From an uncultured Muribaculaceae bacterium (GTDB taxonomy: Bacteria > Bacteroidota > Bacteroidia > Bacteroidales > Muribaculaceae): a DNA stretch of 64,000 nt. The stretch covers positions 100,976 to 164,975 of the forward strand of contig CAJTNN010000002.1 of assembly GCA_910577585.1 (NCBI GenBank). The letters are read 5' to 3'. The notes under the pieces were generated by a model that had not been told where the DNA came from, searched no databases, and saw only the letters and a program-made list of their open reading frames with translations. Position numbers and translations under genes: made by a program. Below are positions 28,493 to 38,977 of this stretch, piece after piece (the first letter of the stretch is position 1; each line of letters begins with the position of its first letter).

Positions 28493-28632
28493 ACTAATAC
28501 GTTTTTAAGTAAGAACGCCCTTTTTCGCCCGATAGTTTATCCATCCCCTTCCAGCGCCCTCAAAACCTTTGGAATGCGGCCGGCTCTCCTCCGCTAAGAA
28601 TCTACACTTGAAATCGCCGGGGAATTCACTTC

Positions 28633-28662
28633 TTGAAATCTCGGAGCATTTCGCTAACTTTG
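28633..28662 (+). promoter_or_regulatory. Promoter of the pseudouridine synthase gene
   Basis: TTG (28633-28635), a 19-bp spacer and TAACTTTG (28655-28662). The leader is only about 20 bases. Confidence 0.75.
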
Positions 28663-28687
28663 CATACTGAAAGAACTACTCCCCACC

Positions 28688-30310
28688 ATGAATAATCCAT
28701 TCGACTATACCCCGCATCCTGACTGCGCGCGTGCATTCGCCGAATTGTGCGCACGCATCGAGAAACTGAAGCAGAGCGAAGCGTCCGACGACATGCGCTT
28801 CTGCCGCGAACTTGAGGCCGGCAAGATGCTCGGCGTGCTGATTGCCCTGGACGCCGGCGGGAATCGCCACACTCTCTTCGCCTTCTCAGGTCAGCTCGGC
28901 GCATCGGGGTTCCGGCGCGAGGGTTTTGTGGGGCCGGTCTTCGACTATCTGCAGCCTGAGGGATATTTCAAGCGTAATGAGGCCGACATCTCGCGCCGCA
29001 ATGAGCTAATCTGCCAGTTTGAGCGTGTGCAACTTGCCGAGATACGAGAGCGATTCAAGCGTGAGAAGGAGAGATTTGACGCTGAGATTGCCCAATATAA
29101 GGAGCACTGCCGCAAATCCCGGCTCGCACGCGCGGCTCGCCGCGACCTCGGCGACTGCGATGCGGCTGAGGCTGCAGCCATGATACGCCAAAGCCAATTC
29201 GAAAAGGCTGAGCTGCATCGCCTCAAGAAAAGAACTGCGGCTGCCCTGCTTCCACTGGAAAACGAATTAGATGATGCACTCGCCACTCTCTCGGCCATGA
29301 AAGAGGAGCGCAAGCGCGATTCTGAGGCTCTGCAGAAATGGCTATTCGATAATTTCATGGTGCTCAATGCCCGGGGAGAAGGTAAAAGTCTGAGCGAGAT
29401 TTTCGCTGAGACTCCGTTTGGCATACCCCCATCGGGAGCGGGAGAATGCTGCGCGCCGAAGCTGCTGCATGCGGCCTACCTCAATCATCTTCACCCCATG
29501 GCCATCGCTGAGTATTGGTATGGCCGGGCGCGCGAGGGGGAGGTGCGCCGGCATGGCGAGGCCTATCCGGCTTGCCGCGGAAAGTGTGGCCCGGTGCTGC
29601 GGTGGATGCTCCAGGGGCTGGAGGTCTACCCCGCTCTGGAGGGAGCTGAGATTCTGCCGCCGGTGTTCGAGCCGGAGATTATTTTTGAGAATGAGTGGTT
29701 TTGCGTGGTCAATAAGCCGAGTGGGATGCTGTCGGTGCCCGGCAAGGGGATGGCAATGTCGGTGCAACGCTGGCTCGAGCAGAGATATGGCGACTCTCGT
29801 CAGGTGAAAGTGGCCCACCGCCTTGACCAGGATACATCGGGGATACTAATCGCCGCATTCGGTCAGCTATCCTTCAAGACACTGCAGAGTCTCTTTGCCA
29901 CCCGACAGGTAAGCAAGACCTACGAGGCTCTGCTTGAAGGAGACTGGCAGGAGCTTGGCCTCCCCTGCCAAGGACGCATCTCTCTACCACTCTCACCCGA
30001 CTGGCTCGACCGCCCGCGCCAGCGGGTGGACCCGACCGATGGCAAAGAGGCTGCCACCGACTATGAATTCATAGCCGCTGCCGATGGCCGCAGCCGCATC
30101 ATATTCCATCCTCTCACAGGGCGCACCCATCAGTTGCGTGTGCACGCAGCCTCACCCTCAGGCCTCGACATGCCGATAGCCGGCGACCGTCTCTACGGCC
30201 CCAACCGTGGCCAAGACGCACCGCGCCTGATGCTTCACGCCCACGACATCGAATTCCGATTCCCCCTCGACGACCAAAACTACCGATTCTCAGCCCCTAC
30301 CCCTTTCTGA
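28688..30310 (+). CDS. RluA-family pseudouridine synthase with long N-terminal extension
   Basis: The 540-residue protein has its RluA-type catalytic domain in residues 330-540: VVNKPSGMLSVPG, the catalytic Asp in AHRLDQDTSGI, KTYEALLEG, GRTHQLRVHAA and DRLYGP. Such enzymes turn specific uridines of rRNA or tRNA into pseudouridine. The first 320 residues are unusual for the family: a small alpha/beta start (LGVLIALDAGGNRHTLFAFS), a charged coiled coil (residues 115-215, rich in Arg, Glu and Lys) and a linker with GIPPSGAGECCAPKLLHAAY. This long form occurs in other Bacteroidales. The target site is not predictable from sequence. Confidence 0.9.
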   Translation: MNNPFDYTPHPDCARAFAELCARIEKLKQSEASDDMRFCRELEAGKMLGVLIALDAGGNRHTLFAFSGQLGASGFRREGFVGPVFDYLQPEGYFKRNEADISRRNELICQFERVQLAEIRERFKREKERFDAEIAQYKEHCRKSRLARAARRDLGDCDAAEAAAMIRQSQFEKAELHRLKKRTAAALLPLENELDDALATLSAMKEERKRDSEALQKWLFDNFMVLNARGEGKSLSEIFAETPFGIPPSGAGECCAPKLLHAAYLNHLHPMAIAEYWYGRAREGEVRRHGEAYPACRGKCGPVLRWMLQGLEVYPALEGAEILPPVFEPEIIFENEWFCVVNKPSGMLSVPGKGMAMSVQRWLEQRYGDSRQVKVAHRLDQDTSGILIAAFGQLSFKTLQSLFATRQVSKTYEALLEGDWQELGLPCQGRISLPLSPDWLDRPRQRVDPTDGKEAATDYEFIAAADGRSRIIFHPLTGRTHQLRVHAASPSGLDMPIAGDRLYGPNRGQDAPRLMLHAHDIEFRFPLDDQNYRFSAPTPF

Positions 30311-30335
30311 GCCAAATAAGTAAGTATCTTTCAAT

Positions 30336-30405
30336 AAGTATCTTTCAAAAATTAGCTATTTAAATTCCCCGAAAATAATGCACGATTTATTTTTGAGAGA
30401 TACTT
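30336..30405. repeat. Core-less copy of the AAGTATC repeat subfamily
   Basis: The left tip AAGTATCTTTCAAAAATTAG (from 30336) and the right tip TTTTTGAGAGATACTT (ending 30405) are those of the full elements at 50583 and 59164, but the inner ~110 bases with the hairpin core are missing. A second partial left tip precedes it at 30322. Confidence 0.7.
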
Positions 30406-30616
30406 ATCCATAAAAAATACTCCTTAAATTTACATGCTCGTGGGCCAGTCACAATTAGCGTGATTTTACTTGACAAAAAAAATCTTATATTCTAATAATC
30501 AATTATTTAACCTGATTATCTACTGAAAAAAATAATTATCGGAAAGGGAAATTCTAAAAAATATCCACTTTGTTTTTAAAAAAAATAGTCGTTTTTTTAA
30601 TTTTTTTTGCAAAACG

Positions 30617-30648
30617 TTTGGTTTTATAAATTTTAATTCGTACCTTTG
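30617..30648 (+). promoter_or_regulatory. Promoter of the first large secreted protein gene
   Basis: TTTG (30617-30620), a 20-bp spacer and TACCTTTG (30641-30648). It sets the start of the gene, since the first in-frame ATG (30646) overlaps the -7 box and cannot be transcribed. The ATG at 30739 is therefore used. Confidence 0.85.
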
Positions 30649-30738
30649 TTGCAACCGATAGCTCTTTTTCATGTACTATTAGTTGGCAGTCAAGTTCGAG
30701 ACTGCTTAAAAAAATTCCCCACCTATTTTTTTATTGTT

Positions 30739-32397
30739 ATGAGCGATTTTTACAAAAAATCCGCGCTTTTGCCCTACATTCTGGCATCTATTATTATTTG
30801 CATGTCAGCATCGGCCAAAGCAGCAGCAGTAGATCTCGGTGAATTAACGCCGGAAGTAACCTACTCAATACCAGTCTATTCAGAGGTAAAGGCCAGTTAT
30901 ACGCCCTCTACCTCAGGCCCGGTGAAATTCCTTTGGACTTGTTCGCCGCTGACTCTATATGACGAGCCTGTATACACTCAGGAGCATATAGTGAAAGGCT
31001 CTCATTCATACACAGATAGCGGTCAGCTGATGACCTACCAGACTCTTGAGGAGGGACACACCTACTATATTTATCGCGACATGACAGTGATGGGAGGCGA
31101 ACTCATCATCCGCGAAGGCGACATGAAACTCGAATTAGTAAAAACTGAACCTTGCACAGATACCGAAAGTCCTGATTTCTACGGCAATAAATTTTCAATC
31201 ACCCGAAATTATACGATTACGCTGAATTTCAATTGCCCGGTGACTGTGGGTAATTGCTTCCTTATGGCGGGCGACGAACGAGAACGCATTCTGCCTGTAA
31301 TCTCAAATTCCTCAGTATCTTTCGATATAAATGAGATTGTGATGGATTTCTACCATCGCGATATCCTGAAAGAGGGGGAACCGCTGACTCTGCGTGTGCT
31401 TCAAATCAAGGATGCATCAAATCCGGATAATAAATTCGGCGAGAATGGCAGGCTGGAGATTGAATATATAATGGACTCCAAACCGGCTGAGCTCACATCT
31501 ACCAAAGGATTCTCGAGAGACGCCAATGATAATCCTTTCCGCTCATACTATTTCCCTGGTGATGAGGCGGCTAAGATGATTCTGAAATTCGACCGCGAGC
31601 TCAGCACCGAGCATATGCCGGAAGCGCAGATTATGTATGGCAACCCCGACAATGTCGACCTCGGCATATACTACGAGACTCTCAACGGCGTGGTCGACGG
31701 AAATAGCGTGGCTTTTGATTTCGCAGATAAACTGCGCCGTCGCGCTGACATGCTACCCTCTGCCGATGTGAGTCTGCTGCCTGACAATATATATATAGCA
31801 TTCTCAAACATCTATTCTGCTGATGGTCAGCGTACATATAGCGGTATAGCCTCAAACCCCACAGGCTTCTCGTGCTCTTACGTGATGCAGGAATTACTCT
31901 ATTCTGTAGCTGCTGACTTCACTCCCGCCAAGGGCTCGGCCATCAATGGGGGCCAGAAGGTAGAAATCTGGGTAATGAACGGTTCGCAAATCAGATATGA
32001 CCACATCTGCATTGATTACACCGAAGATGGAGTGGCCAAAACACTCCAGATCGACAATGATGCCGTAACCTCACATGTGGATGAATACTCCCTTACGGGC
32101 GATGATATAATCTATGAATTCACTTTGCCTGATTTCAATGCCGACGAGAATACGGAGATACATATATATATGACCGGAGTGGTATGTTCGGATGGTCTTG
32201 ACCATTCTGACGATGTGCGTGGCACCTTCAACGCCGCCACCTCCGATGTAGCCATGACCCCTGCCGAACCCTCTGCCCGGAATGCCGACGTGTATGACAT
32301 CGCAGGCAAGCTTGTGCTCAGGGAGGCATCTGAGCAACAGATCTCTGCCCTCAAAAAGGGTCTTTATATCTGCAACGGAAAGAAAATCATAAAGTAA
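30739..32397 (+). CDS. Large secreted protein with type IX-like tail (first of three)
   Basis: From 30739 the product has about 552 residues. A signal peptide (ALLPYILASIIICMSASAKA) is followed by beta-rich, probably Ig-like segments with repeated strands (for example YTITLNFNCPVTVGN, FTPAKGSAINGGQKVEIWV). The tail NADVYDIAGKLVLREASEQQ, ending GLYICNGKKIIK, is the C-terminal signal pattern of type IX-secreted proteins. No catalytic motif was found. It shares tail and general build with the next gene, from which it is separated by a repeat element. Confidence 0.75.
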   Translation: MSDFYKKSALLPYILASIIICMSASAKAAAVDLGELTPEVTYSIPVYSEVKASYTPSTSGPVKFLWTCSPLTLYDEPVYTQEHIVKGSHSYTDSGQLMTYQTLEEGHTYYIYRDMTVMGGELIIREGDMKLELVKTEPCTDTESPDFYGNKFSITRNYTITLNFNCPVTVGNCFLMAGDERERILPVISNSSVSFDINEIVMDFYHRDILKEGEPLTLRVLQIKDASNPDNKFGENGRLEIEYIMDSKPAELTSTKGFSRDANDNPFRSYYFPGDEAAKMILKFDRELSTEHMPEAQIMYGNPDNVDLGIYYETLNGVVDGNSVAFDFADKLRRRADMLPSADVSLLPDNIYIAFSNIYSADGQRTYSGIASNPTGFSCSYVMQELLYSVAADFTPAKGSAINGGQKVEIWVMNGSQIRYDHICIDYTEDGVAKTLQIDNDAVTSHVDEYSLTGDDIIYEFTLPDFNADENTEIHIYMTGVVCSDGLDHSDDVRGTFNAATSDVAMTPAEPSARNADVYDIAGKLVLREASEQQISALKKGLYICNGKKIIK

Positions 32398-32484
32398 ATA
32401 GATTACGCCACAGCGCCGGTATACATAATGACAACCACCAAGCCGGCACTCTTGATATTCTTTAGAAGTTGTATACGTTTTATC

Positions 32485-32678
32485 GAACTGATTTAAACTT
32501 TTTTCAAGGTCAAGCTTTATTAAGATTTTGAGCAGGTTTCGGCTCTCGAAGAGGGAGCGATGCAGGCATCGCGACCGATGAAGAGGGTCGAAAGATGCCA
32601 AAATATTAATGAAGATTGGCCTTGAAGAAAACATTTTAAAATACATTTTTTATTTTCGTAAAAAGTTTAAATCAGTTC
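32485..32678 (+). repeat. Repeat element A, GAACTGATTTAAAC subfamily, full length
   Basis: A 194-bp element with tips GAACTGATTTAAAC (32485) and GTTTAAATCAGTTC (ending 32678). The core holds GCGATGCAGGCATCGC, a 16-base hairpin, followed by GACCGATGAAGAGG and GTCGAAAGATGCCAAAA. No frame of note is inside. It occupies most of the gap between two secreted-protein genes. Confidence 0.85.
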
Positions 32679-32735
32679 TTCAAGTCAATACTAATTGATG
32701 CGGTCCTGCTGCATCGTTCATCTAAACCCATTATT

Positions 32736-34802
32736 ATGAATACTTTCAAATCTTTACTTGCATCCGGCGCTATCGTGGCCACTGCTTTCAGTGCCATGGC
32801 CGCTCCCGAGGTGTCTGTCGACTACCCCCAACCCGGCGCGACGCTCGATTCGAAGGAGCTTCTGGCAACCTTCAATCTCTCTGCCAATAACTATTCGGTC
32901 ACCCCGGAGGCCAAGGCCACAATCGAGTGCCTTGACACCGGCGACATCTATGACTGCACCAACTTCGCCGACTTCAGCGGCATGGCTATCATCGTGGGCT
33001 TTGACACTGATGAGTTTGTCGACAATGGCGAGTATGAGTTTGTGGTCTATCCCGGCTCTATCAACGTCGATGGCGTCCCTAACGAGAAAATCGTGGCCAC
33101 CTACACTCTCGAAGACCCCAATCTGGGTGGAGCAAGTGTGGTGTATCCGCAAATCAAGCTGATATCTTCTGATCCGGCCGATGGCGCAGGCGTGGCGGCT
33201 GTGGGCGACGACAGCCTCAACAAGATTTCGTTTGTCACCGACAACGACGACGCCGTCAACTACATCGGATGGACTCTCTACGATGTCACCGATGCCGAAA
33301 ATCCCGAATGGTTGTATCAGGGCAATGAAAACCGCATCGACCCGGCCCGCAACAACGGCAAAAACGACGACCGCTGGGCAGATGGTCTCTTCATCACAAT
33401 CGGCGGCCCCGACCAGAAGTTTGTCAAGGGACGCAAGTATGAGTTCCAGCTCATCTTCTGCGGCATTGGCTATAACCCCGACAACTATCAGTATCCTAAC
33501 AGAGACGCTATCCAGAAATCGCTCGAGCTGGAGACTTCTATCTATTACAACGGACTCACCGAGCCCGCCGAATATAGCCCCTACAAGTATGTGGGCATCT
33601 CTCCCGACCCCGAGACCTACGTGATTGAGTCGCCCGAAGAGGCACGCTTCACTGTCACTTTCTCCGGTCCTGTAAAACCCGACAGCTTCACTATCACCAT
33701 GGGACCCGGCATGTCAGTCACCGCAGGCACATATTCTGCACAGGGTGAAACCGATGCCGATGGATACTCTAACGTCTGGGAGTTTGTCGTATCCGACCAG
33801 CTCGCCGCTTCGCTTAACGAGCCCTTCTTCTCAATCTCTGCCAAAGACAAGGATGGACTCTACGTGAAAGGCAACGCCGACATCGAATTTGACGACTACC
33901 TCTACAGCTTCACTTATGAAGCCACAATGGGTATGCCGGCTCTCGTGATTGTCGCTCCGCAGGATGGCGAGACCGTAGAATCTCTCTCTGAAATCATCGT
34001 CTCGAATGAGGATAAGCTCTCTATGACTTTCGCATGGACTGCCACAGAGAAGGCCCGCATCTGCGACATCTTCGGCACCGAAATCAGAGTGCTCGATGAT
34101 CCTGAAGAGGTTGAGGGTGAGCAGACCCAGATGAAATGGACATTCGACCCCATCACCGAAAACGGCACCTACATGCTCATTATCCCCAAATGGTATTTCG
34201 CCATAGGCGATGGCTTCGACGGCAGCTCAAGCAAGCAGGCCACTTTCTCATTCACTGTCGACAATGGCACTCCTGATGCACCGGTATTCGATATCGTGCC
34301 CGTGGCTGTAGATCCTGCCGACGGCGAGACTGTGACTGAAATCAGCTCCGTATCGCTCACATTTGCCGCCGACACCTTCTTCCCGATGATGGACGGCACC
34401 CCCACTGCCAAACTCTATCAGGTGGCTGGCACTGAGCTCAACGAGGTGGCTGAATCTGAACCGGTAGTGTTTAACGACTATCGCCATCCCACCATCTACA
34501 CCTTCAAGTTCACTGAACCTGTAAAGGAGAACGGCACCTATATCATGAAGGTCGCCCGCGGCTCATTCTGCGATGAGACTTATGCCATGGAAATGGGCGA
34601 CATGGGTCACGCTTCAGATGAACTCGAATACACTTTCATTGTCGATGACACCAACTCTGTAGCTGGCGTGAACGCCGACACTGAAGCCGATGTATACGCC
34701 ATCGACGGCACACTGGTAATCAGCAACGCCTCGGCTGCCGACATCAAGGCGCTCCCCGCAGGCATATATATCGTCAACGGCAAGAAAGTACTGAAGCATT
34801 AA
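32736..34802 (+). CDS. Large secreted protein with type IX-like tail (second of three)
   Basis: The 688-residue protein starts MNTFKSLLASGAIVATAFSA with a signal peptide cut after AMA. It has three or four beta-sandwich repeats, seen from recurring strands such as PADGAGVAAVGDDSLNKISF, PQDGETVESLSEIIVS and PADGETVTEISSVSLTF. Each starts with a (D/P)xDGxxV motif, as in Ig-like or fibronectin-like adhesin modules. The tail ADVYAIDGTLVISNASAADI, ending GIYIVNGKKVLKH, fits type IX secretion. The function is unknown. It may be an adhesin or glycan-binding surface protein. Confidence 0.78.
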   Translation: MNTFKSLLASGAIVATAFSAMAAPEVSVDYPQPGATLDSKELLATFNLSANNYSVTPEAKATIECLDTGDIYDCTNFADFSGMAIIVGFDTDEFVDNGEYEFVVYPGSINVDGVPNEKIVATYTLEDPNLGGASVVYPQIKLISSDPADGAGVAAVGDDSLNKISFVTDNDDAVNYIGWTLYDVTDAENPEWLYQGNENRIDPARNNGKNDDRWADGLFITIGGPDQKFVKGRKYEFQLIFCGIGYNPDNYQYPNRDAIQKSLELETSIYYNGLTEPAEYSPYKYVGISPDPETYVIESPEEARFTVTFSGPVKPDSFTITMGPGMSVTAGTYSAQGETDADGYSNVWEFVVSDQLAASLNEPFFSISAKDKDGLYVKGNADIEFDDYLYSFTYEATMGMPALVIVAPQDGETVESLSEIIVSNEDKLSMTFAWTATEKARICDIFGTEIRVLDDPEEVEGEQTQMKWTFDPITENGTYMLIIPKWYFAIGDGFDGSSSKQATFSFTVDNGTPDAPVFDIVPVAVDPADGETVTEISSVSLTFAADTFFPMMDGTPTAKLYQVAGTELNEVAESEPVVFNDYRHPTIYTFKFTEPVKENGTYIMKVARGSFCDETYAMEMGDMGHASDELEYTFIVDDTNSVAGVNADTEADVYAIDGTLVISNASAADIKALPAGIYIVNGKKVLKH

Positions 34803-34847
34803 GCTTAAGGCTGCTCTCCTCAGCAAAGCAAATGACATGACACACAC

Positions 34848-34904
34848 ATCCCCCCGGAATCACGATTTCCCTTGAATGAGAGGGGCATCTGCAGCCGGGG
34901 GGAT
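34848..34904 (+). terminator. Possible terminator after the second secreted protein
   Basis: ATCCCCCCGG (34848-34857) pairs with CCGGGGGGAT (34895-34904) over a 37-base loop, and ACTTTTAT follows. The large loop lowers confidence. Confidence 0.5.
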
Positions 34905-34953
34905 ACTTTTATCGATTCTATCTATTCAAATTTTCAAATATTCAACTGACATT

Positions 34954-37900
34954 ATGAAGCAATACGCTTACGCTTTGATTGCCACACTGCTCACGGGGGC
35001 TGCCGCACATGCCGCCACGAGTATTCCGGCTCCGAAAATCACTGTCATTTCTGATAGTAAATTCGGCGGCGCGGTCAGCAATCTTTCCGACAACGGAGAA
35101 TGGATTGTCGGAGCGGGTATGTCGCAATTCATGACTACCCCCACCTCTTATCCTTGCATCTACAACCTCAACACCGCCCAGCTCATCAGCCTCTTTGATG
35201 ACACGAATGTGGCTGTGCCTCCGGCTCTGGAGGCCACCGATGTGTCTGACGATGGCTCTGTCGTTGTGGGCGCCTATGATGGCAAACCGGCCGTCTGGAA
35301 AAAATCCACCGGTAAATGGACTGTGGCCGAAAATAAGCATTCATATAAGAATGGCTCAATCGCTCATGTCACTCCGGATGGTAAATTTGGTATCGGCACA
35401 CTCTATACCGGCGAGGGAATGAAGGCCACAATGCGCCTCTGGGACCTCTCGGGCAATGTGGCCAAAGATATCACTCCCGACAATATGCCGAAACCTATCG
35501 GCCCGAACCTCACCCCCACCACCGGAGCCCTTGACAATCTCGTGCAGCAGATTTATGCCGGCGATATCTCGGCCGACGGTACTCTCTTCACCGGCGTTGT
35601 CAATTACTCTTATCCCCAGGATTGCTGGACTTTTGTATATGACCTCACCACACGCACATGGCATGGTGTGGCCATGGAGGTGACCGACAATGGCGACACC
35701 TATACATTCAACCGCAATGAGCCGGGGGTGATGACTATCGAATCGGCTACATTTGTCGGCCCCACACACACTCTGTGTGGCGACATGACATCATACAATG
35801 ATGATTCCTCCATCTTTTATTACGATTGCGACACGAAGACCCTCTCGGGTCTCGGCAATAGCGGCGGCTATGGCTTCGGCATGGCTGACCCGGCGGGCAC
35901 AGTCTACGCTTCGAAGACCTATGAGGGTCCGATGCGCGACTGGATGTTCCTGACCGATGGCTACTGGTATGACTTCGCTGTCGTGGCAAAACAACTCTGG
36001 GACATCGACTGGACCGAACAGTATTCGGTCGATAACCTTGGCCTGACAGGCACTCTGACCGCTGTGGCCGATGATGGAAAGACTATCCTGGCCATGGATT
36101 ATTCGGTGACTCCTTACACTGCATTTGTAGTGCAATTCGACCAGCCCCTGCCCGAGATTGTGAAGGATTTCAATATGCTGGGCAATTATTACACCACTCC
36201 GGTGAATAATTCTTCGTTTGCAATCATGCGCGAGACTAAAGTCACCTTCGACCGCGAGATTGAGATCGTGGGTAACTATAATGCGGCGACTCTTAAGGAC
36301 GAGAATGGTGCGGTAGTGGCTAATTCGGTATCGCTGCAGACTGATCCGGGCAATCCGCGCACAGTTGCGGCCTTGTTCCGCAACTACCGTCTGGAGGAGG
36401 GTAAGCCGTACACTGTGACTATCCCCGCAGGCGTAGTGGCTGTGGCTGGCGATAAGACCCGCACCAACGAGGAGATAAGCGTCTGCTACAAGGGGCGACC
36501 CAACGCTCCGGTGGCTCCGGTGGTGATATCGCCGGCCGAGGGCTCGGAGGTGTCGCGCATCAACGCCAACTCTAATCCTGTCACCATTCGCTTCAATTCT
36601 GAGATTGCCTCCGTGACGGGCAACACCAACCCGATGACCCTTTATCTGCTCGATGATGAGGGGAAGCGTGAGCAAGTGGCTGTGCTGGCCGGCTCTATCA
36701 CCTCTGATGTGCTCAGCATCTATCCGGTGCTGGAGCAGCGTCTGGCCTACGGCTCGAAATATCAGATTGTGATTCCTGCCGGATCTGTGGCCGACCTGTC
36801 GGGTGCTGACCCCAACGATGAAATCGTAATCAACTACACCGGCAGCTACCTGCCGGGCGGACCCGGCACTGATGGTGTGCTCTTTGAGGATAACTTCGAC
36901 CAGGGTCTCACCAACAAGTGGATGTTCTACGACGGAGCCGCCGACCTCGAACCCTCCGACCTCATGACTTCATGGGGATTCTCACAGGGAATGCCCTGGT
37001 GGACGGTGATGGACAATGAGATGAGCGACAGCCAGAGTGCCGTGTCGCATTCGATGTTCAAATCGCCCGGAAAGGCCGACTCCTGGATGGTGACCCCCAT
37101 TCTCAACATTTCGGATAAGTCGGCTAAACTCTCTTTCAAATCGCAGTGCTACCGCGATGTGCAGGATGTAGTGAAGGTATATGTATACGTCACTGACGAT
37201 ATCTACACCTCTCTGACCCCATCTATCGTAGATAACTTCCGCTATTACGGCGAGGTGATTTATGAGGAGGCTCAGAGCCCAGGTGAGAACGAGGAGCTGC
37301 TCGAGGGCGAGTGGAAAGAGAATTCCATCCCGCTCGATAAGTTTGCCGGAAAAAATATCTATGTGGCTTTCGTCAACGACAACCGTAATAAGTCGGCCAT
37401 CTTCATCGATGATGTCAAGGTGGCAATCGACCTGAAGTTTGCTCTTATCAACACCACTCCGCTCTCCGTGGTGAATAAAGATGAGGCTGAAATCAGCGCC
37501 AGCCTCCAGGTGGTGGGCGACGGTGAGAAATACCGTGGCTATACCGTAACTCTCAAGGATGCCGAAGGAAATGAGGTGTCATCACTGGCCGACCCGGATG
37601 CGGTGGCTGAGAAGGGTTGGAGACTCGACTTCAAATTCCCCGAGACTCTCCCCATCACAGTCGGCAAGGAGAATAAATATAGCATCGATGTGAAGCTGGG
37701 CAATGAGTCGAGCTCTCTGACCGCTTCTATTCTTGACCTCGCCATGGAGACTTCCAAGAAAGTGGTCATCGAGGAGTTTACAGGTCAGGGCTGCCAGTTC
37801 TGTCCGCTCGGACACGCCGCTATCGACTGGATTCAGAAGGACTTCCCGGGACTCGTGCTCCCCGTGGAGTTGCACTCTTACACCGGCGACAACTTCAACA

Positions 37901-38757
37901 ACGAAAAGGTGCAATCTCTCACCGTCAACCTCGGTATGCAGGCTGCCCCCACTGCCAGAATCAACCGCGGCACAGAAATTCTCTCTCCGATGGTGACTGA
38001 TGAGAATCGCAATTATGTCTACAAGAATGCAAATGTGTGGTATGACCATGTGGTGGCCGAACTCGAGAATCTGGCTCCTGCCGACATCGAGGTCACCTCA
38101 GTAGTGTTTGACGGTAATGATTGTGTGGCCGACATCACTGTCACATATGCTCTCGACATGGATAATGTCAACCTCAACATGCTGCTCGAACTGTGTGAAG
38201 ACAATGTGATGGGATTGCAGTCCAACGGTGTGGCCGCCGACCAGCCCGCTCTCGGCGAATGGGGAGCCAACGGCATCTACAACCAATCCACAAATCTCTA
38301 CTTCTATCACAATGTGCTCCGCAACTGGGAGGGACAGACCTTCAACGGCACCGGTGGCCTGCTTCCCAACTCAATCAAGGCCGGCGTGCCTTATACTGTG
38401 ACGATGAAGGTGGCTGCTCCGAAAGCTATCGGTGATATCGACAAAACTCATGTCACTGCTATGCTCATCGATTCGGAATCAGGCAAGATTCTCAATGCCG
38501 ACCGCCGCTTCACCAACACCCGCAGTGCTGTCGACACATTTGATGCAGCCCGCTACACGTTTGCCGCCTCAGATGCCTCTATCCGCGTAAGCTATCCGGG
38601 TGCAATCACCGTAGACCTCTACTCGCTCGACGGCACACATCTGGCCACCGCAGCAGGCGTCGATGAGGCTCACCTCGACACCTATGGCCTTGCAGGCATC
38701 GTAATCGCCACTGTCCGCACTGCCGACGGAATGCGTCACCACAAGATTCATCTCTAA
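34954..38757 (+). CDS. Very large secreted protein with Omp28-like thioredoxin-fold module
   Basis: About 1267 residues from the ATG at 34954, with signal peptide MKQYAYALIATLLTGAAAHA. The N-terminal third has beta-propeller-like repeats (LSDNGEWIVGAGMS, VSDDGSVVVGAYDG, VTPDGKFGIGT). Ig-like modules follow (PAEGSEVSRINANSNPVTIR). A jellyroll of the cleaved-adhesin type follows (DNFDQGLTNKWMFYDG, then WMVTPILNIS). A thioredoxin-like Omp28 module carries a CxxC motif, EEFTGQGCQFCPLGHAAIDW, with AAPTARINR. A short beta tail ends it. The CxxC suggests redox activity on the outside or in the periplasm. The alternative start at 34876 has no signal peptide. Confidence 0.8.
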   Translation: MKQYAYALIATLLTGAAAHAATSIPAPKITVISDSKFGGAVSNLSDNGEWIVGAGMSQFMTTPTSYPCIYNLNTAQLISLFDDTNVAVPPALEATDVSDDGSVVVGAYDGKPAVWKKSTGKWTVAENKHSYKNGSIAHVTPDGKFGIGTLYTGEGMKATMRLWDLSGNVAKDITPDNMPKPIGPNLTPTTGALDNLVQQIYAGDISADGTLFTGVVNYSYPQDCWTFVYDLTTRTWHGVAMEVTDNGDTYTFNRNEPGVMTIESATFVGPTHTLCGDMTSYNDDSSIFYYDCDTKTLSGLGNSGGYGFGMADPAGTVYASKTYEGPMRDWMFLTDGYWYDFAVVAKQLWDIDWTEQYSVDNLGLTGTLTAVADDGKTILAMDYSVTPYTAFVVQFDQPLPEIVKDFNMLGNYYTTPVNNSSFAIMRETKVTFDREIEIVGNYNAATLKDENGAVVANSVSLQTDPGNPRTVAALFRNYRLEEGKPYTVTIPAGVVAVAGDKTRTNEEISVCYKGRPNAPVAPVVISPAEGSEVSRINANSNPVTIRFNSEIASVTGNTNPMTLYLLDDEGKREQVAVLAGSITSDVLSIYPVLEQRLAYGSKYQIVIPAGSVADLSGADPNDEIVINYTGSYLPGGPGTDGVLFEDNFDQGLTNKWMFYDGAADLEPSDLMTSWGFSQGMPWWTVMDNEMSDSQSAVSHSMFKSPGKADSWMVTPILNISDKSAKLSFKSQCYRDVQDVVKVYVYVTDDIYTSLTPSIVDNFRYYGEVIYEEAQSPGENEELLEGEWKENSIPLDKFAGKNIYVAFVNDNRNKSAIFIDDVKVAIDLKFALINTTPLSVVNKDEAEISASLQVVGDGEKYRGYTVTLKDAEGNEVSSLADPDAVAEKGWRLDFKFPETLPITVGKENKYSIDVKLGNESSSLTASILDLAMETSKKVVIEEFTGQGCQFCPLGHAAIDWIQKDFPGLVLPVELHSYTGDNFNNEKVQSLTVNLGMQAAPTARINRGTEILSPMVTDENRNYVYKNANVWYDHVVAELENLAPADIEVTSVVFDGNDCVADITVTYALDMDNVNLNMLLELCEDNVMGLQSNGVAADQPALGEWGANGIYNQSTNLYFYHNVLRNWEGQTFNGTGGLLPNSIKAGVPYTVTMKVAAPKAIGDIDKTHVTAMLIDSESGKILNADRRFTNTRSAVDTFDAARYTFAASDASIRVSYPGAITVDLYSLDGTHLATAAGVDEAHLDTYGLAGIVIATVRTADGMRHHKIHL

Positions 38758-38880
38758 GAGTATCCTTGATGCGTATCGTTGAAGTCAGCAAATGAATAAG
38801 TAGTTGAACTAACCCCATGGCGGATAATCCGCATGACCAACTTCTCTTCAGGCTCCTGCCCTGAATCCTCAATATCAGAC

Positions 38881-38915
38881 GGGGAGGCACCGCATGGTGT
38901 CTCCCCCTCTTTTTA
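38881..38915 (+). terminator. Terminator after the largest secreted protein
   Basis: GGGGAGGCACC pairs with GGTGTCTCCCC (38881-38906, four-base loop, one mismatch), followed by CTCTTTTT. Confidence 0.85.
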
Positions 38916-38977
38916 TGTCTATAAAGTCGGTTTTAATCTGTAGCCTATAGCCGGAATGCCGGCTGGCTGCAGGATGA